Positions 51,001 to 57,608 are shown, numbered from the stretch's first letter. The stretch is 64,000 nt of DNA from an uncultured Saprospiraceae bacterium (GCA_937929945.1 CALFUK010000026.1:62001-126000), one strand, 5' to 3'. Translations and numbers: made by a program. The notes: generated by a model not told the origin, from the letters alone.

Positions 51001-52174
51001 TGACTTTAATAACATCATAGCAGAGGGGAGTGAGCTGAGTACCGCCCAAGATCAGCCTACGATGACTTACTATGTGAGGCAGGCCGTAGCAGGTGGATGC
51101 TTCTCTGAGGTACAAGCCATCGAAGTGATGCGGACCATGATCATGATCGACGGTCTGGACGAAATGAATAACACGCTGGCATTCTGTGATCCTGCAGTGA
51201 TGACCATCACGGCTACAAGTACAGTCGGTGCAGAAAATATCATGTGGTTCGATGCGGCTACGGATGAGCTCATTGCGACGGGCTCACCTATCGAGGTGAA
51301 CCCCAATGAAATCAGTCTCATCTACGCTATCGTAGAAGGAGACAGCGGCTGCCAGGTGAGGACTGAGAATATCATGTTGACACCATTTGACCTGTCTGCT
51401 ATCATAGACTTAAATATCGGAGAAGAAGGGGGCATACCGAATGGCATCTGTGCTGGTGAGGATACTCAGATCAATATCACGAATACCACAGGAGACAGTC
51501 TCATATATGAGTGGGGGCCGCCCGAAGTCATCGTCTCAGGAGCGAATACCACTTCACCAGTGATCAACGCCTCTGCTGACACTGAGCTCACCTTGAGGGT
51601 ATTAGATCCGGCTACTGGCTGTGAGTCTACCATCAATGTGTCACTGCCAGTCGCTGATCTGGAGTCAGAGCTATTTGCAGATCCCAGTGCTGAAATTTTC
51701 TTAGGGAGTGATGTCACCCTGATACCAGAGACTAATGCCAGCAATCCGACCTTCGAATGGAGTACGGGTGAAACGACAGAAACCATCACTGTGGAGCCTA
51801 CGGAGGATACAGAATACAGTGTCACCATTACGGATGAGAATGGCTGTTCTGTGGTGGAGACGATACTGATTACAGTCATGACTGACTGCAGCGCCAGCGG
51901 GATCTATCTGCCCAATGCCTTCACGCCTAATGGCGATGGTAACAATGATGTCCTCTTTGTCAGAAGTAATTCGCTGAGAGAATTGGAGCTCATCATTTAT
52001 GATCGATGGGGGAGAGAGGTCTTTCAGACCACTTCATTAGAAGTAGGGTGGAATGGCCAGTGGCAGAACACAGGAGAAAGATTAGCGCCAGATGCTTATG
52101 GATATCATCTGAAAGCGGTTTGTTTTACAGGCGAAGAATATGACGCCAAGGGTAACGTTTCTATACTCAGATAA
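42092..52174 (+). CDS. Giant multi-domain T9SS adhesin with CHU_C domain
   Basis: A 3360-residue surface protein. Order: signal peptide (1-33, ending MSATHIV), N-terminal domain (about 34-305), PKD-like domain (310-394), four related composite modules starting about residues 398, 766, 1379 and 2013, each with Cys-containing Ig-like units, then Gly/Asp/Asn-rich linkers (in modules 2-4), a cohesin-like domain (about 2340-2483), two copies of a shorter module (about 2686-3186), and a CHU_C sorting domain (about 3268-3360; YLPNAFTPNGDGNNDVLFV, YDRWGREVFQT). SprB-like role in adhesion or gliding is inferred. Last gene of the PorP-PorE operon. Confidence 0.9.
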   Translation: MEYLTKNRSLFPGIISKLLLLAAVILSTPMIMSATHIVGGSISYTCLGNDQYEVTLVVRRDCLLGADNAPFDNPASVGIFGADGQLLTSLGTDGELRLPFRGDEVLSNEIEQICFANQVSICVHSTEYSAIVKLPNSGESYTLAYQRCCRNSSLNNVVSPLETGMTLFTELTPVSMDLCNSSPVFNLRPDIFVCVGEPLNFDGSATDADGDRLVYKICTPFAGATREDPRPQPPVGPPYSNVEWVQGFGLENLLGGQPLAQDQAGALINGVPGFIGQYLVGLCVEEYRDGVLLSVSHREFQYNVVNCNDEIVADFTISQSDCGLENVQFMNTSQSTDEYTWFFDYPSEDPAFISHEESPTFSYTEAGTYTVRLVAENTDVNCESIKEQHVTIIDGTTTQPFSTTVLSCSGDQVTVRLTDETQIETSDRSWTVSVNGNEITGSSQNIEFQAATTDVISAQLTIQGSTGCQIDVEQEININYEDAVNYQVNFNRCNDRSVELEFTDDTALIGGLVPAEVQWSFMKDGQAPVTATGISTTQSFFENDVILVTQTVTYTNGCQASQQQLLDLDLRKLVSFETDLIRCYAGRRNMARVAFISKGESLPIDNPASHWEWTVVNGSEEFSFSGDQTIELDLDFTDPVWVGLTTSFTNGCSAYTERNINLNELLQADVTIMSTYTPESCEGEEVTVIFSNETPQIDDWVSTIIQKAWRITSARGEFTDEGNQISYTGRRGERIQVSYLFVGTNGCQFEQLLDFTLDPFAKDGPNNFVYEVLNCNNGTVDIRLVDTSAAEVTTWFIKVNGEETIRTGTPLDITFDEDDVVRVSLEGFSEAVCEDPNRGNVVTNPDDNIEYRIDYLDCPLGQVQLQFVDATPEIGGLTKGEVSWVFQTSSGATSSATGNSTVQTFNENDELIIMQSIAYDRGCAGTLIDTIDLDFATFLTYDADLVSCDGPNLFTVTLDANTNDLPPSDANAQLFWFITNGDNIVNSDGPQVTAQFDFSQPIEVDLAVSYRNRCSYTLTDRLSFDDVFGDSIEAEDDVEIMTTPTMCAGDNITTSISNRTTIVLGGEATVVSRSWMISGDGIDGVITDQSTEVIIEGMAGDVIDIKLDLVLGNGCELTLEERYTIRAVDFTLADDFPDGDNAGTGDGNDGGTGGEDGDGTGDGTGSGDLDGSGDNNDLDNGGNTIIICDGMPRPLVDDADPDATYDWNPTDGLTFPDGDMSQPLALPDGPTTYIVTVTNGDCVTIDSIRVIPFEDVVITIGVTPTDGGNGNSGDNGNSGGDGDNNNNGGNGSDGGDGNNNGDTGNDICNGNLTLTASGGSGLYEWSLDPSFAELIGTGPSIDIMQEAAEQTYYVRSLITDDCYSSAFSIVVTLEGGAASNFDTDILSCEGEQANVRLTDRSGSTTTSWVLTINGIDEVRTGSPLDLSLDRDDVLFAKIDTDEASVCPGTDGKTVVINPDELLDFRIDYIDCPLGRVEVQFVDVSPALGGETPVQIDWVFQPQYGSTTSATGNSTVQSFIEEDIIIVMMSAQYANGCTATLIREVDLDFATLLDFTADLVSCDGPNLFTVDFTALTDDIPSSDSPVELSWFITNGDNIVNAGGLTTQAQLDFNLPIEVNLAVQYNGKCIYTLTRPLSFDDVFGDGIEADDDVDIIIQPTACDGENITTSISNKTTIVLDGDATVTSRSWMISGDGIDGIITDQSTEVIIEGTEGDVIEIKLDLVLSNGCQLTIRKTHIIRGVDIVLADDFPDDGDSDGDGNGNGDGSGDGDGSNGDTGNGDGSGNVGNNDLDNGSNTIVICDGVPRPLVENPDPDATYEWSPTDGLNFPDGDTSNPLALPDGATTYVVTVTNGSCVTIDSIRVIPIEDVVVVIDVSPTDGTDGNGNNGGNGDNGNNGGNGDDGSNGDNGSNGGNGDNGNNGGDGNNGGDGSDGNNDGNGNSNDICNGNITLTASGGSGIYEWSLDPSFGELIGTGVSIDVIQDESVQTYYVRSLIYEGCYSSTFSTEVSLDGGAGSNFNTDILSCDGDQVTIRLTNRSGDANTAWVLIINGQEETRTGSPLDIVLSRADMLFARIDTDEASVCPNGNGKDVITNPDDNLEYNIEYLDCPAGQVQLEFSDVSPLLAGQGPQSIDWVFQSSTGTTTSATGANTTQTFAEDDIVTVMMTAQYANGCNATLIEEVDLDFGQLLDFDADLVSCDDENLFTVDLSALTDEIPSSDSPIELSWSIQNGTNVIIAEGMTARAQLDFDQPIEVSLSVRYNGRCEYTLTKLLTFDDVFGDGIDADDDVDITITPTSCEGEDITVSITNRTTLVLDGDANVVSKNWMITTMGGGGIVAPTQMNSCSDSDLTSIVGQRVNGLPGETVCVPFNGFNFAGITSIQTAFRWDPSLIRYASIRGLALENVDVNEAFTADGELRFVWLIGLGAPAVTVDDNTELFEICYDIVGDVGQEASVTMTSFANLDVEVSNDNVEIIDVCMQPATVGLGQETTTSGGTVIMGEGDEISFTGQEGEMVDIKLTLELDNGCVLVLRETYTVEKVDIDLFDEVPSAGDTAGDGNEGGPDDNNGDGSGGNDGNNSGGNNGMNGDGTGLTDEELSTGGVNDGDDLSGNTIILCPGESKPLIANPNPDYTYEWSPVDGLTFDGDDRSNPLASPASQTTYRVTVTNGDCVADAEITVIPINDYQIPIFGTTTICGEQAVILQVPEVDGARTEWSTDADFASILSVGPVLETTQSGSQTYYVRQLFGAGCISPVQSVTVEQLSIVIDGVTIDPVTNQPTVASCTGATTTLSATTNGNPSDIEWINAATGEIIGRGMTLDVNPEDVENIIARISGANDCVRMTDETAFVPYDLNDDISLEDSNVPGVVCAGQDTQLSISMETSSALAFIWSPESCIVSGGRSATPVINLTANKDLILTITNLDNGCTDDLVFPIAISEDLDFEVMGDRALCDENVLLTATDVPGATVEWSTDPDFNNIIAEGSELSTAQDQPTMTYYVRQAVAGGCFSEVQAIEVMRTMIMIDGLDEMNNTLAFCDPAVMTITATSTVGAENIMWFDAATDELIATGSPIEVNPNEISLIYAIVEGDSGCQVRTENIMLTPFDLSAIIDLNIGEEGGIPNGICAGEDTQINITNTTGDSLIYEWGPPEVIVSGANTTSPVINASADTELTLRVLDPATGCESTINVSLPVADLESELFADPSAEIFLGSDVTLIPETNASNPTFEWSTGETTETITVEPTEDTEYSVTITDENGCSVVETILITVMTDCSASGIYLPNAFTPNGDGNNDVLFVRSNSLRELELIIYDRWGREVFQTTSLEVGWNGQWQNTGERLAPDAYGYHLKAVCFTGEEYDAKGNVSILR
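43285..50290 (+). repeat. Four tandem composite repeat modules within the adhesin gene
   Basis: Modules begin near 43285, 44386, 46225 and 48131. The last three share strings such as NGDNIVN, FDDVFGD, SRSWMISGDGIDG and DATYEWSPTDGL; the first is more divergent and shorter, lacking the glycine-rich linker. Periods are about 1.84 and 1.91 kb for the later copies. Nucleotide identity is lower than protein identity, so the duplications are old or under selection on protein. Confidence 0.85.
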
Positions 52175-52360
52175 CACTTGTAAGTGAATTGTTGGAATCA
52201 GAAAAACAATAATTCCTGTGTTTGAAGGGTGACATTTTATTAGGGGATGTCACTTACTTATACGTCTTATAAGAGAAGAGTGTCGGCCACGGTCTGCTAA
52301 TGTGTGGACCAGTCATGACCCATATTTGATTTGTTCACCTTTTTAAAAAATGCGAGAATT
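52175..52360. other. Non-coding stretch with several short inverted repeats
   Basis: Holds no gene over the first 186 bp. Inverted repeats seen: GTGACAT (52229-52235) with ATGTCAC (52247-52253), loop 11, and CTTATA/TATAAG around 52254-52271. None is followed by a clear T-tract. It may be part of the adhesin 3' UTR or the leader of the small ORF that follows. Confidence 0.5.
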
Positions 52361-52447
52361 ATGATCCTATTTTCAGTATCCATGCTGATTCTCATCATGT
52401 ACGGTGAGACAGCGCTAAGAGACAAATCAGCAAACCGATTTAATTAA
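52361..52447 (+). CDS. Candidate 28-residue membrane peptide
   Basis: ATG to TAA ORF of 28 codons encoding a hydrophobic start (MILFSVSMLILIMYG) and a charged tail (LRDKSANRFN). Six bp after the stop lies a strong terminator, so the ORF is placed like a real gene end. No homologue is recognised and the ORF could be chance; the position is the main evidence. Confidence 0.35.
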   Translation: MILFSVSMLILIMYGETALRDKSANRFN

Positions 52448-52453
52448 CACCAA

Positions 52454-52478
52454 GGGACCAGAGATGGTCCCTTTTTTT
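52454..52478 (+). terminator. Strong rho-independent terminator
   Basis: GGGACCA (52454-52460), loop GAGA, TGGTCCC (52465-52471), then seven T residues. It ends the unit containing the 28-codon ORF and possibly the adhesin operon. Confidence 0.92.
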
Positions 52479-52743
52479 ATGGATGGCTGCCACGTTTAGC
52501 TAAAAAAGGTTATTTAGAATCAGCTCTATGCTTAGGTTCAAGCAAGATGGGATCTGATAAGTCCTCGTCGGTTGGTGATTTTGGAAATTCAACTACTTTT
52601 TCTGGAGATATGTACCCTTTTCAATAGCCAGGGACCTGCAAATCTGAAGATGTAATGCAAAAGCTTACTCTTTTATCAGGAGCCTTAGGTAAGAAAAACT
52701 GGGTTAATTCTGGGCCAGAATTTGGAATGAGCTAATTCAATTA
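52479..52743. other. Gene-free stretch before yajC
   Basis: No ORF with recognisable product. A 27-codon frame from the ATG near 52550 has no hydrophobic or domain signal. Nothing else stands out. Confidence 0.5.
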
Positions 52744-53085
52744 CTACGTCGTGGATTGCGGCACTTCATCTCCTTTTCTGTAGGCCTCTGTCATCTCTCT
52801 GGATACAGCTCCTTTCACAACTTTCACGAAGGTCTTCTGGTCTAGCTGTAGTGTCACGTCTCTGTCCTCTATCTTGCTGATTCTGCCGATGATGCCACTG
52901 GCTGTCACGATTTCATCACCTTTGCCCAGTTCATCTATGAAGGCTGTCTGCTGCTTCGCTTTCTTAGCTTGGGGGCGGATGAAAAAGAAATAGAACACCA
53001 CCAAGATCATTAAAAATGGAAGTAACTGAAAGATCATATCAGGTGAAGCTCCTGACTGTAGACTAATGATTGAATGTAGCATCAT
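52744..53085 (-). CDS. yajC: Preprotein translocase subunit YajC
   Basis: A 113-residue Sec accessory protein of the SecDF-YajC complex. One transmembrane helix (about 18-38, FLMILVVFYFFFIRPQ) is followed by the soluble domain with QQTAFIDELGKGDEIVTASGIIGRI. It overlaps the DUF1573 gene by 4 bp (ATGA), the usual Bacteroidota pair. Confidence 0.96.
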   Translation of the reverse strand: MMLHSIISLQSGASPDMIFQLLPFLMILVVFYFFFIRPQAKKAKQQTAFIDELGKGDEIVTASGIIGRISKIEDRDVTLQLDQKTFVKVVKGAVSREMTEAYRKGDEVPQSTT

Positions 53086-53555
53086 GATTCGTTTTTTCTC
53101 TTGATTTTCAAGGTATATAGGTGTGGAAAATGGGTGGTCCTCACATAGAGATTTTTCGTTTCACCCGCCTTCCAAGCACGTGGATCAAAGGTAACATTTA
53201 GCTGCGCTGATTCTGCTGGATTGACAAAAATTATTTGACCCATCGGATGGAAGCATGCGCAATAGGAGTGGTAATTCAAGATAGTACTGATCTCCGTCCC
53301 CTCGTTATAGACTGTGAATTCATGACTCAGCCGCTTTTGTCCTTTGCGCAGATCAAAGACAAAACTATCCACTGGTATCTTGAGTAACTGCACTGTATCA
53401 CTCGCCAATGGCTGCGATTTCTTAAGCATGAGATTTTCATAGTTTTCTCCTGCAAGGGAGACCATGAACGGGTCCAGGTCTTTTTTTTGCTCTCCCGTTT
53501 CTGCTCCGCAAGCCAGTAAGCCAAAAGTTAGTGCGATAAGAATCCTCAAATACAT
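53082..53555 (-). CDS. DUF1573 lipoprotein
   Basis: A 157-residue protein with a lipoprotein signal (LLAC, Cys16) and a DUF1573/HYDIN-like beta-sandwich (FDLRKGQKRLSHEFTVYNEG, YCACFHPMG). Typically found before yajC; function unknown. The promoter element sits so close to the ATG that the mRNA is probably leaderless. Overlaps yajC by 4 bp. Confidence 0.88.
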   Translation of the reverse strand: MYLRILIALTFGLLACGAETGEQKKDLDPFMVSLAGENYENLMLKKSQPLASDTVQLLKIPVDSFVFDLRKGQKRLSHEFTVYNEGTEISTILNYHSYCACFHPMGQIIFVNPAESAQLNVTFDPRAWKAGETKNLYVRTTHFPHLYTLKIKRKNES

Positions 53556-53560
53556 TCACG

Positions 53561-53568
53561 CAAATGTA
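53561..53568 (-). promoter_or_regulatory. -7 element for DUF1573-yajC, probably leaderless
   Basis: TACATTTG on the minus strand with only five bases (CGTGA) between it and the ATG, so transcription should begin at or next to the start codon. No clear -33 TTG at standard spacing. Confidence 0.5.
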
Positions 53569-53650
53569 TAACATATAACAAAAAGTAAATACTGAATTTA
53601 GTAAGATGGATAGAGCTGGAAATTAGAAGCCAGTTTCACGATGAAGCCCA

Positions 53651-53715
53651 CTCATAACTCGTAACTCAAACGCTCATAACTTGTTTTTCTCTCATAACTC
53701 AAAATCTCATAACTC
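53651..53715. repeat. Short direct repeats CTCATAACT before aroK
   Basis: Four copies at about 53651, 53673, 53691 and 53706, plus a partial GTAACTC at 53661. Unequal spacing of 22, 18 and 15 bp. They lie 19-83 bp before the aroK ATG. Confidence 0.7.
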
Positions 53716-53733
53716 ATTCCATATCTTCACCTC

Positions 53734-54270
53734 ATGATCATCACACTCATAGGGTTCATGGGCTCAGGCAAGTCTTCCATTGGAAGAGAGCTGGCCGATA
53801 TCCTGCACTGGAACTGTATAGACCTCGACTACTACATCGAAGACATGGAGCGCCGGTCCATCACTGATATATTTGCAGAGGGTGGGGAAGCGGCTTTTAG
53901 AGCAGTGGAGACGAAGTATCTCAAGGAGTTGATAGACAGACATCATCATCTTGTCTTGCCTTTGGGTGGTGGCGCAGCCTGCCAAGAGCAAAACTGGGAG
54001 CTGCTCCAGCAGTCGACCTCAGTCTATTTGTACCGCTCCAATGAAGAATTATTCCAAAGGCTGAATGCCCGCAAGGAGAAGCGACCGCTCATCGCCAGTC
54101 TGGATGATGAGGAGCTGAGGACATTCATCACAGCTAAGATGGAGGTGAGACATCCCTACTATTCGAGAGCTCAATACCGCGTCCACGTCCAGCCTTCTAA
54201 GACTAAGACGGCCAAAGAGATCAGTCAATACATCATAAAATCGAACACTGACTCCGAAACAGAGTCTTAG
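53734..54270 (+). CDS. aroK: Shikimate kinase
   Basis: A 178-residue kinase phosphorylating shikimate with ATP in aromatic amino-acid synthesis. Walker A GFMGSGKSSIG (residues 7-17), the shikimate-binding DLDYYIE (about 32-38), Arg in EAAFRAVET, GGGAA (about 78), and the lid Arg in KEKRPLIA (about 112) are all in place. The start at 53734 gives the conserved MIITLIGFMGSG. The TspO-like gene follows after 23 bp. Confidence 0.95.
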   Translation: MIITLIGFMGSGKSSIGRELADILHWNCIDLDYYIEDMERRSITDIFAEGGEAAFRAVETKYLKELIDRHHHLVLPLGGGAACQEQNWELLQQSTSVYLYRSNEELFQRLNARKEKRPLIASLDDEELRTFITAKMEVRHPYYSRAQYRVHVQPSKTKTAKEISQYIIKSNTDSETES

Positions 54271-54293
54271 GAACCTAACTTAATACAAAGACT

Positions 54294-55058
54294 ATGGACG
54301 GAAGAAAATCAACAATCGCAGCCATCGCATCTATGATCGTCATGATCATCTTATACGCACTCACGGCTTTAGGCTACATGGGGGACAATCCTGTGGGCAG
54401 AGGTGGTAATTATGAGGAGCCACTGATTGTGCCAGCTGGCTACGCTTTCTCCATTTGGTCGATTATATACTTAGGCCTGATCGTATTTCCATTTTATCAG
54501 TGGTATAAGAAGTCGGATCATCCCTCATGGACCAGAATCAAATGGCTGTACTCCATCAATGTGATCCTGAATGGTTTGTGGTTGGTCGCCGCATCTTACG
54601 ATTATTTGGTGATTTCCGTGGGCATCATTATATCCATGCTGGCAACCCTATACATGATTAATAAGGCTCTGATATCAATCGAAAGAGAAGGAGCTCCGAT
54701 CAATTACTGGCTAGAGCGTTTGGTCTTCAGCCTTTACTTTGCATGGATTACCTTAGCCACAGTGCTGAATGTATCCTCAGCTTTGACCTTCTACCAGTGG
54801 GATGGCTTCGGGATCTCGGATGTCACATGGACATCGATCATGATTCCTGTCGCAGCGCTGGTGGCTTCCCTCGTTTTCTTCACTTACCGAGATAAGGCCT
54901 ATGCGTCGGTGGTGGTGTGGGCCTTTGTTGCCTTAGCTGTGAAGCATTTTGAGCAATATCCGATCATTGGCTATTTGGCTATTGGCGTGGTTGTCTTGTT
55001 TGCAGTATACATTCTCACGCACTTGGGTAAGGGTAGAGCAAAGGTGCTTAGTTCGTAA
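54294..55058 (+). CDS. TspO/MBR-like tryptophan-rich membrane protein
   Basis: A 254-residue membrane protein with about seven or eight helices. The GYAFSIWSIIYLGL and NGLWLVAASYDYL strings are typical of the long TspO/MBR relatives (about 250 residues, versus about 160 for TspO). Ligand and role unknown; related proteins bind tetrapyrroles. Likely co-transcribed with aroK. Confidence 0.8.
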   Translation: MDGRKSTIAAIASMIVMIILYALTALGYMGDNPVGRGGNYEEPLIVPAGYAFSIWSIIYLGLIVFPFYQWYKKSDHPSWTRIKWLYSINVILNGLWLVAASYDYLVISVGIIISMLATLYMINKALISIEREGAPINYWLERLVFSLYFAWITLATVLNVSSALTFYQWDGFGISDVTWTSIMIPVAALVASLVFFTYRDKAYASVVVWAFVALAVKHFEQYPIIGYLAIGVVVLFAVYILTHLGKGRAKVLSS

Positions 55059-55091
55059 TGCCAAGTCAGATCCACAAGTAGTCCACTCTGA

Positions 55092-56678
55092 TCAATTAGA
55101 CATCTCTTCCGTCAATAGCTTCACCGCTTCATAAGGCTGAATCATATGACCAGTCTTATACGGCTCTAAGGTTTGCTTACCAGTAGCATGTAGGATTCTG
55201 AATGCCTCTGCTACATCCATCTCTGGCTTGATACTCTTTAAGATGCTGACCAGTCCAGCTACATATGGCGCAGCCATGGAGGTGCCAGAATACACCTTGT
55301 ACTCATTATTCGGATAGGTGGAGAAGATGTCTTTACCTGGTGCCGACACGCCGTATTTAATGTGCTGGAGAGTATTAGAGAATACAGTCCGCTTAAGGTT
55401 TTGATCAACAGCAGCTACGGTGATCACTCCCTCACTGTTAGCTGGACTATACTGAGCAGCATTCTTTCCAGCATTACCCGCTGCTATGACCACGATGACA
55501 TTGTTACGCAGTGCATACTGTACAGCCTCGGTATAAGCTTTCTCTCTGGTTTCAGAGCTCTTGCCGCCAAGCGACATTGATATGACGTCTGCTCCAGCAT
55601 CTACAGCTTTGATCATCCCATCGATAATCATCTTCTGTGTCCCAAAGCCAAATCCTGACAGCACCTTGATGCTGCTGACTTCTACGAAGCGCTCATCGGG
55701 TGCCGCTGAGCTTACGCCGACTTTATTGTTAGAAGTAGCAGCGGCTATACCGGCGCAGTGGGTCCCATGACCTACTTCGTCTTTACTACCATTGTCATCA
55801 TACTTGACATATTGCTTCTTCAGGTCTTCATGCTCACCATCCACACCCGTATCCAGTATGAAGAGCTTGGTCTTTTTGCGAGGCTTGATCTTCTGGTCTT
55901 TGATGTAGTTATAGTATTCGTTCATCTGGAGGGGAGCATATTCCCACTTTTGAGCATTGAGGGGATCATTCACGACGTACTTGCTGATGGGAGGTGCTAT
56001 GACATCTGACTGGGAGTCCATAAGTGGGTCCAGCTGAAGTTTTTCATTGTATTCCAGCCATTCTACAGCGCGGTGAGCTCTGAGTTTTTGAACTATCGTA
56101 GCTCGATCAGCATCATAGGATGAGGGTATATCTATACTGTAGTAATCATCCAAATCTGTTGCCTCGGCATCTGTAGGGGAGAAGGACCTAGTGATCTTGA
56201 GTTGGTATTTTTCTTGGATGGACCTGATATCACTGATCTGGAAACCTGGCAGTATTTCAACTAATAGTTCGCTGTCAGGATCTACATTAGTCTGCTCAGA
56301 GCTACCATAACTGACTTCAGGCCATTGTTCTGATGTGTTACTAAGATGGGCGAGGTGCTGTTTCTTTTCTTCTTTGAGGTATTCATAAATCAGGGGCATG
56401 GAGGACCCAAAGAAGACTAGAAAGGCAAGTGCGATGAATTTGTTGTCCTTCACCAGCATGAAAAAATAAGAAGTACCGCCCAATATAAAGATGTCTCTGA
56501 TCAAATGGCTGATGGAAGCATTGCCCATCACGACAGATTGGACACAGATGCCAACGTAGATAAAGAGACACAGGTAGAATACACTTGTGACGATGTGGGA
56601 AAAAATGCCTTTCTGAAACACCTGCCAGAGGCAAAGCGTGAACAGGGTAGCCAGATAAGATATAATGTAAATGTCCAT
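55092..56678 (-). CDS. Membrane-anchored subtilisin-like serine protease
   Basis: A 528-residue protein. Residues 1-105 have four transmembrane helices (about 4-22, 28-50, 57-77 and 80-102) in place of a signal peptide. A linker/propeptide-like region (about 106-255) precedes the S8 catalytic domain with Asp in FILDTGVDGEHEDL (about 276), His in GHGTHCAGIAAA (about 304), and Ser in YSGTSMAAPYVAGLV (about 467). All three catalytic residues are kept. Such polytopic anchoring is unusual for subtilases. Substrate unknown. Confidence 0.9.
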   Translation of the reverse strand: MDIYIISYLATLFTLCLWQVFQKGIFSHIVTSVFYLCLFIYVGICVQSVVMGNASISHLIRDIFILGGTSYFFMLVKDNKFIALAFLVFFGSSMPLIYEYLKEEKKQHLAHLSNTSEQWPEVSYGSSEQTNVDPDSELLVEILPGFQISDIRSIQEKYQLKITRSFSPTDAEATDLDDYYSIDIPSSYDADRATIVQKLRAHRAVEWLEYNEKLQLDPLMDSQSDVIAPPISKYVVNDPLNAQKWEYAPLQMNEYYNYIKDQKIKPRKKTKLFILDTGVDGEHEDLKKQYVKYDDNGSKDEVGHGTHCAGIAAATSNNKVGVSSAAPDERFVEVSSIKVLSGFGFGTQKMIIDGMIKAVDAGADVISMSLGGKSSETREKAYTEAVQYALRNNVIVVIAAGNAGKNAAQYSPANSEGVITVAAVDQNLKRTVFSNTLQHIKYGVSAPGKDIFSTYPNNEYKVYSGTSMAAPYVAGLVSILKSIKPEMDVAEAFRILHATGKQTLEPYKTGHMIQPYEAVKLLTEEMSN

Positions 56679-56935
56679 AATCTATTAACTTGAATTAGGC
56701 TCTGCTTAGTTCATCATGCAGCGGATATGTAAGCTAAATCAGGCACAACTAAGAAACAATATATTTCGACTAATACCAAAATGCAGGCGATGGGCTCCTC
56801 ACAACGAACAATTTTCTCCATGTGAAGTAAGGGTTTTCACTGATAGAAACTACGGTGTATACCATGGTACTCGAACTATTAGATCAGTGTACTTTGAGAG
56901 AGAGTTTATTGATTCATCAGTCTAAACCTTGAGAT
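56679..56935. other. Intergenic region, no convincing gene
   Basis: About 257 bp between the divergent subtilase and secreted protein genes. A 69-codon frame at 56716-56925 has no family-like features and is probably chance. Promoters for both genes should lie here, but no TAnnTTTG match was found. Confidence 0.5.
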
Positions 56936-57493
56936 ATGTTACAGCATTTGATTATCACCTGCTTTTTGTTGCCGCTGGCTTCTATCGGTGCCCCTCATTC
57001 CTCGATGACCATCGGTGCCCATTTGGATTTTAATGAGCTGATGTCTCAAAGTGATCTCGTAGTATTAGCCGAGGCAGTCACTACTGAATCTGTGCAGCAT
57101 GGAAACATCTTAGCTCAAGTCCAATATTTTGAGATAAAAGAGACCATCAAAGGTGTAAGTCCCCAAGTCATCAGCCTACAAACACATGCACTCTACCAAG
57201 GTGATGTGGTACAGGAAATGATCAAACCAACACTCTTCAAACAAAACGGCTCGTATCTTTTGTTCTTGCCCAACGCTTCAGGGACTTACGACTTAGATCA
57301 AATCACCGTATTGGAAGAAATAGATCATCAGGGCGATAACTACTTTACCATGATAAGCTCAGAAGGAGAGGCGCAGGAGACTACTGCTGACTTCGCTCGA
57401 TTTGACAAAGAATCATTGCTGAATGCGATCGGCTCCTTCTTGTATCATGAAGTTGCCATCTTACCCTCAGAAATTATGGCTGAGGCCGAATAA
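56936..57493 (+). CDS. Secreted hypothetical protein
   Basis: A 185-residue protein with a signal peptide (residues 1-17, ending ASIGA). The body fits a common secreted pattern: SQSDLVVLAEAVTTES, a long beta region ending in FEIKETIKG, and GSYLLFLPNASGTY. Such proteins with a leaking 'status/flux' pattern are widespread but unnamed; no function is inferred. Its own stop is about 170 bp before trxB. Confidence 0.65.
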   Translation: MLQHLIITCFLLPLASIGAPHSSMTIGAHLDFNELMSQSDLVVLAEAVTTESVQHGNILAQVQYFEIKETIKGVSPQVISLQTHALYQGDVVQEMIKPTLFKQNGSYLLFLPNASGTYDLDQITVLEEIDHQGDNYFTMISSEGEAQETTADFARFDKESLLNAIGSFLYHEVAILPSEIMAEAE

Positions 57494-57536
57494 CACTGAT
57501 GCTCTTGCAGATTTAACCTTAGGGTTTTGAAAAATT

Positions 57537-57605
57537 AAAGTCATAGTTGTGTAATCACGCGAACTGTTAGTGCTTTGACAAAAGCGCTAAATATCCTATG
57601 ACTTT
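57537..57605. promoter_or_regulatory. Nested inverted repeats upstream of the trxB promoter
   Basis: An outer 10-bp repeat, AAAGTCATAG (57537-57546) and CTATGACTTT (57596-57605), flanks an inner hairpin TTAGTGCTTT (57567-57576), loop GACA, AAAGCGCTAA (57581-57590). The outer right arm ends 3 bp before the -33 TTG. Confidence 0.5.
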
Positions 57606-57608
57606 TGA

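Noticed and set aside
52550-52630. Possible remnant reading frame with Ser/Gly-rich residues
   Set aside because: Only 27 codons, no homology pattern and no flanking signals.
56716-56925. 69-codon plus-strand frame between the subtilase and the secreted protein
   Set aside because: No family-like pattern, no signal peptide, and no promoter element; probably chance.
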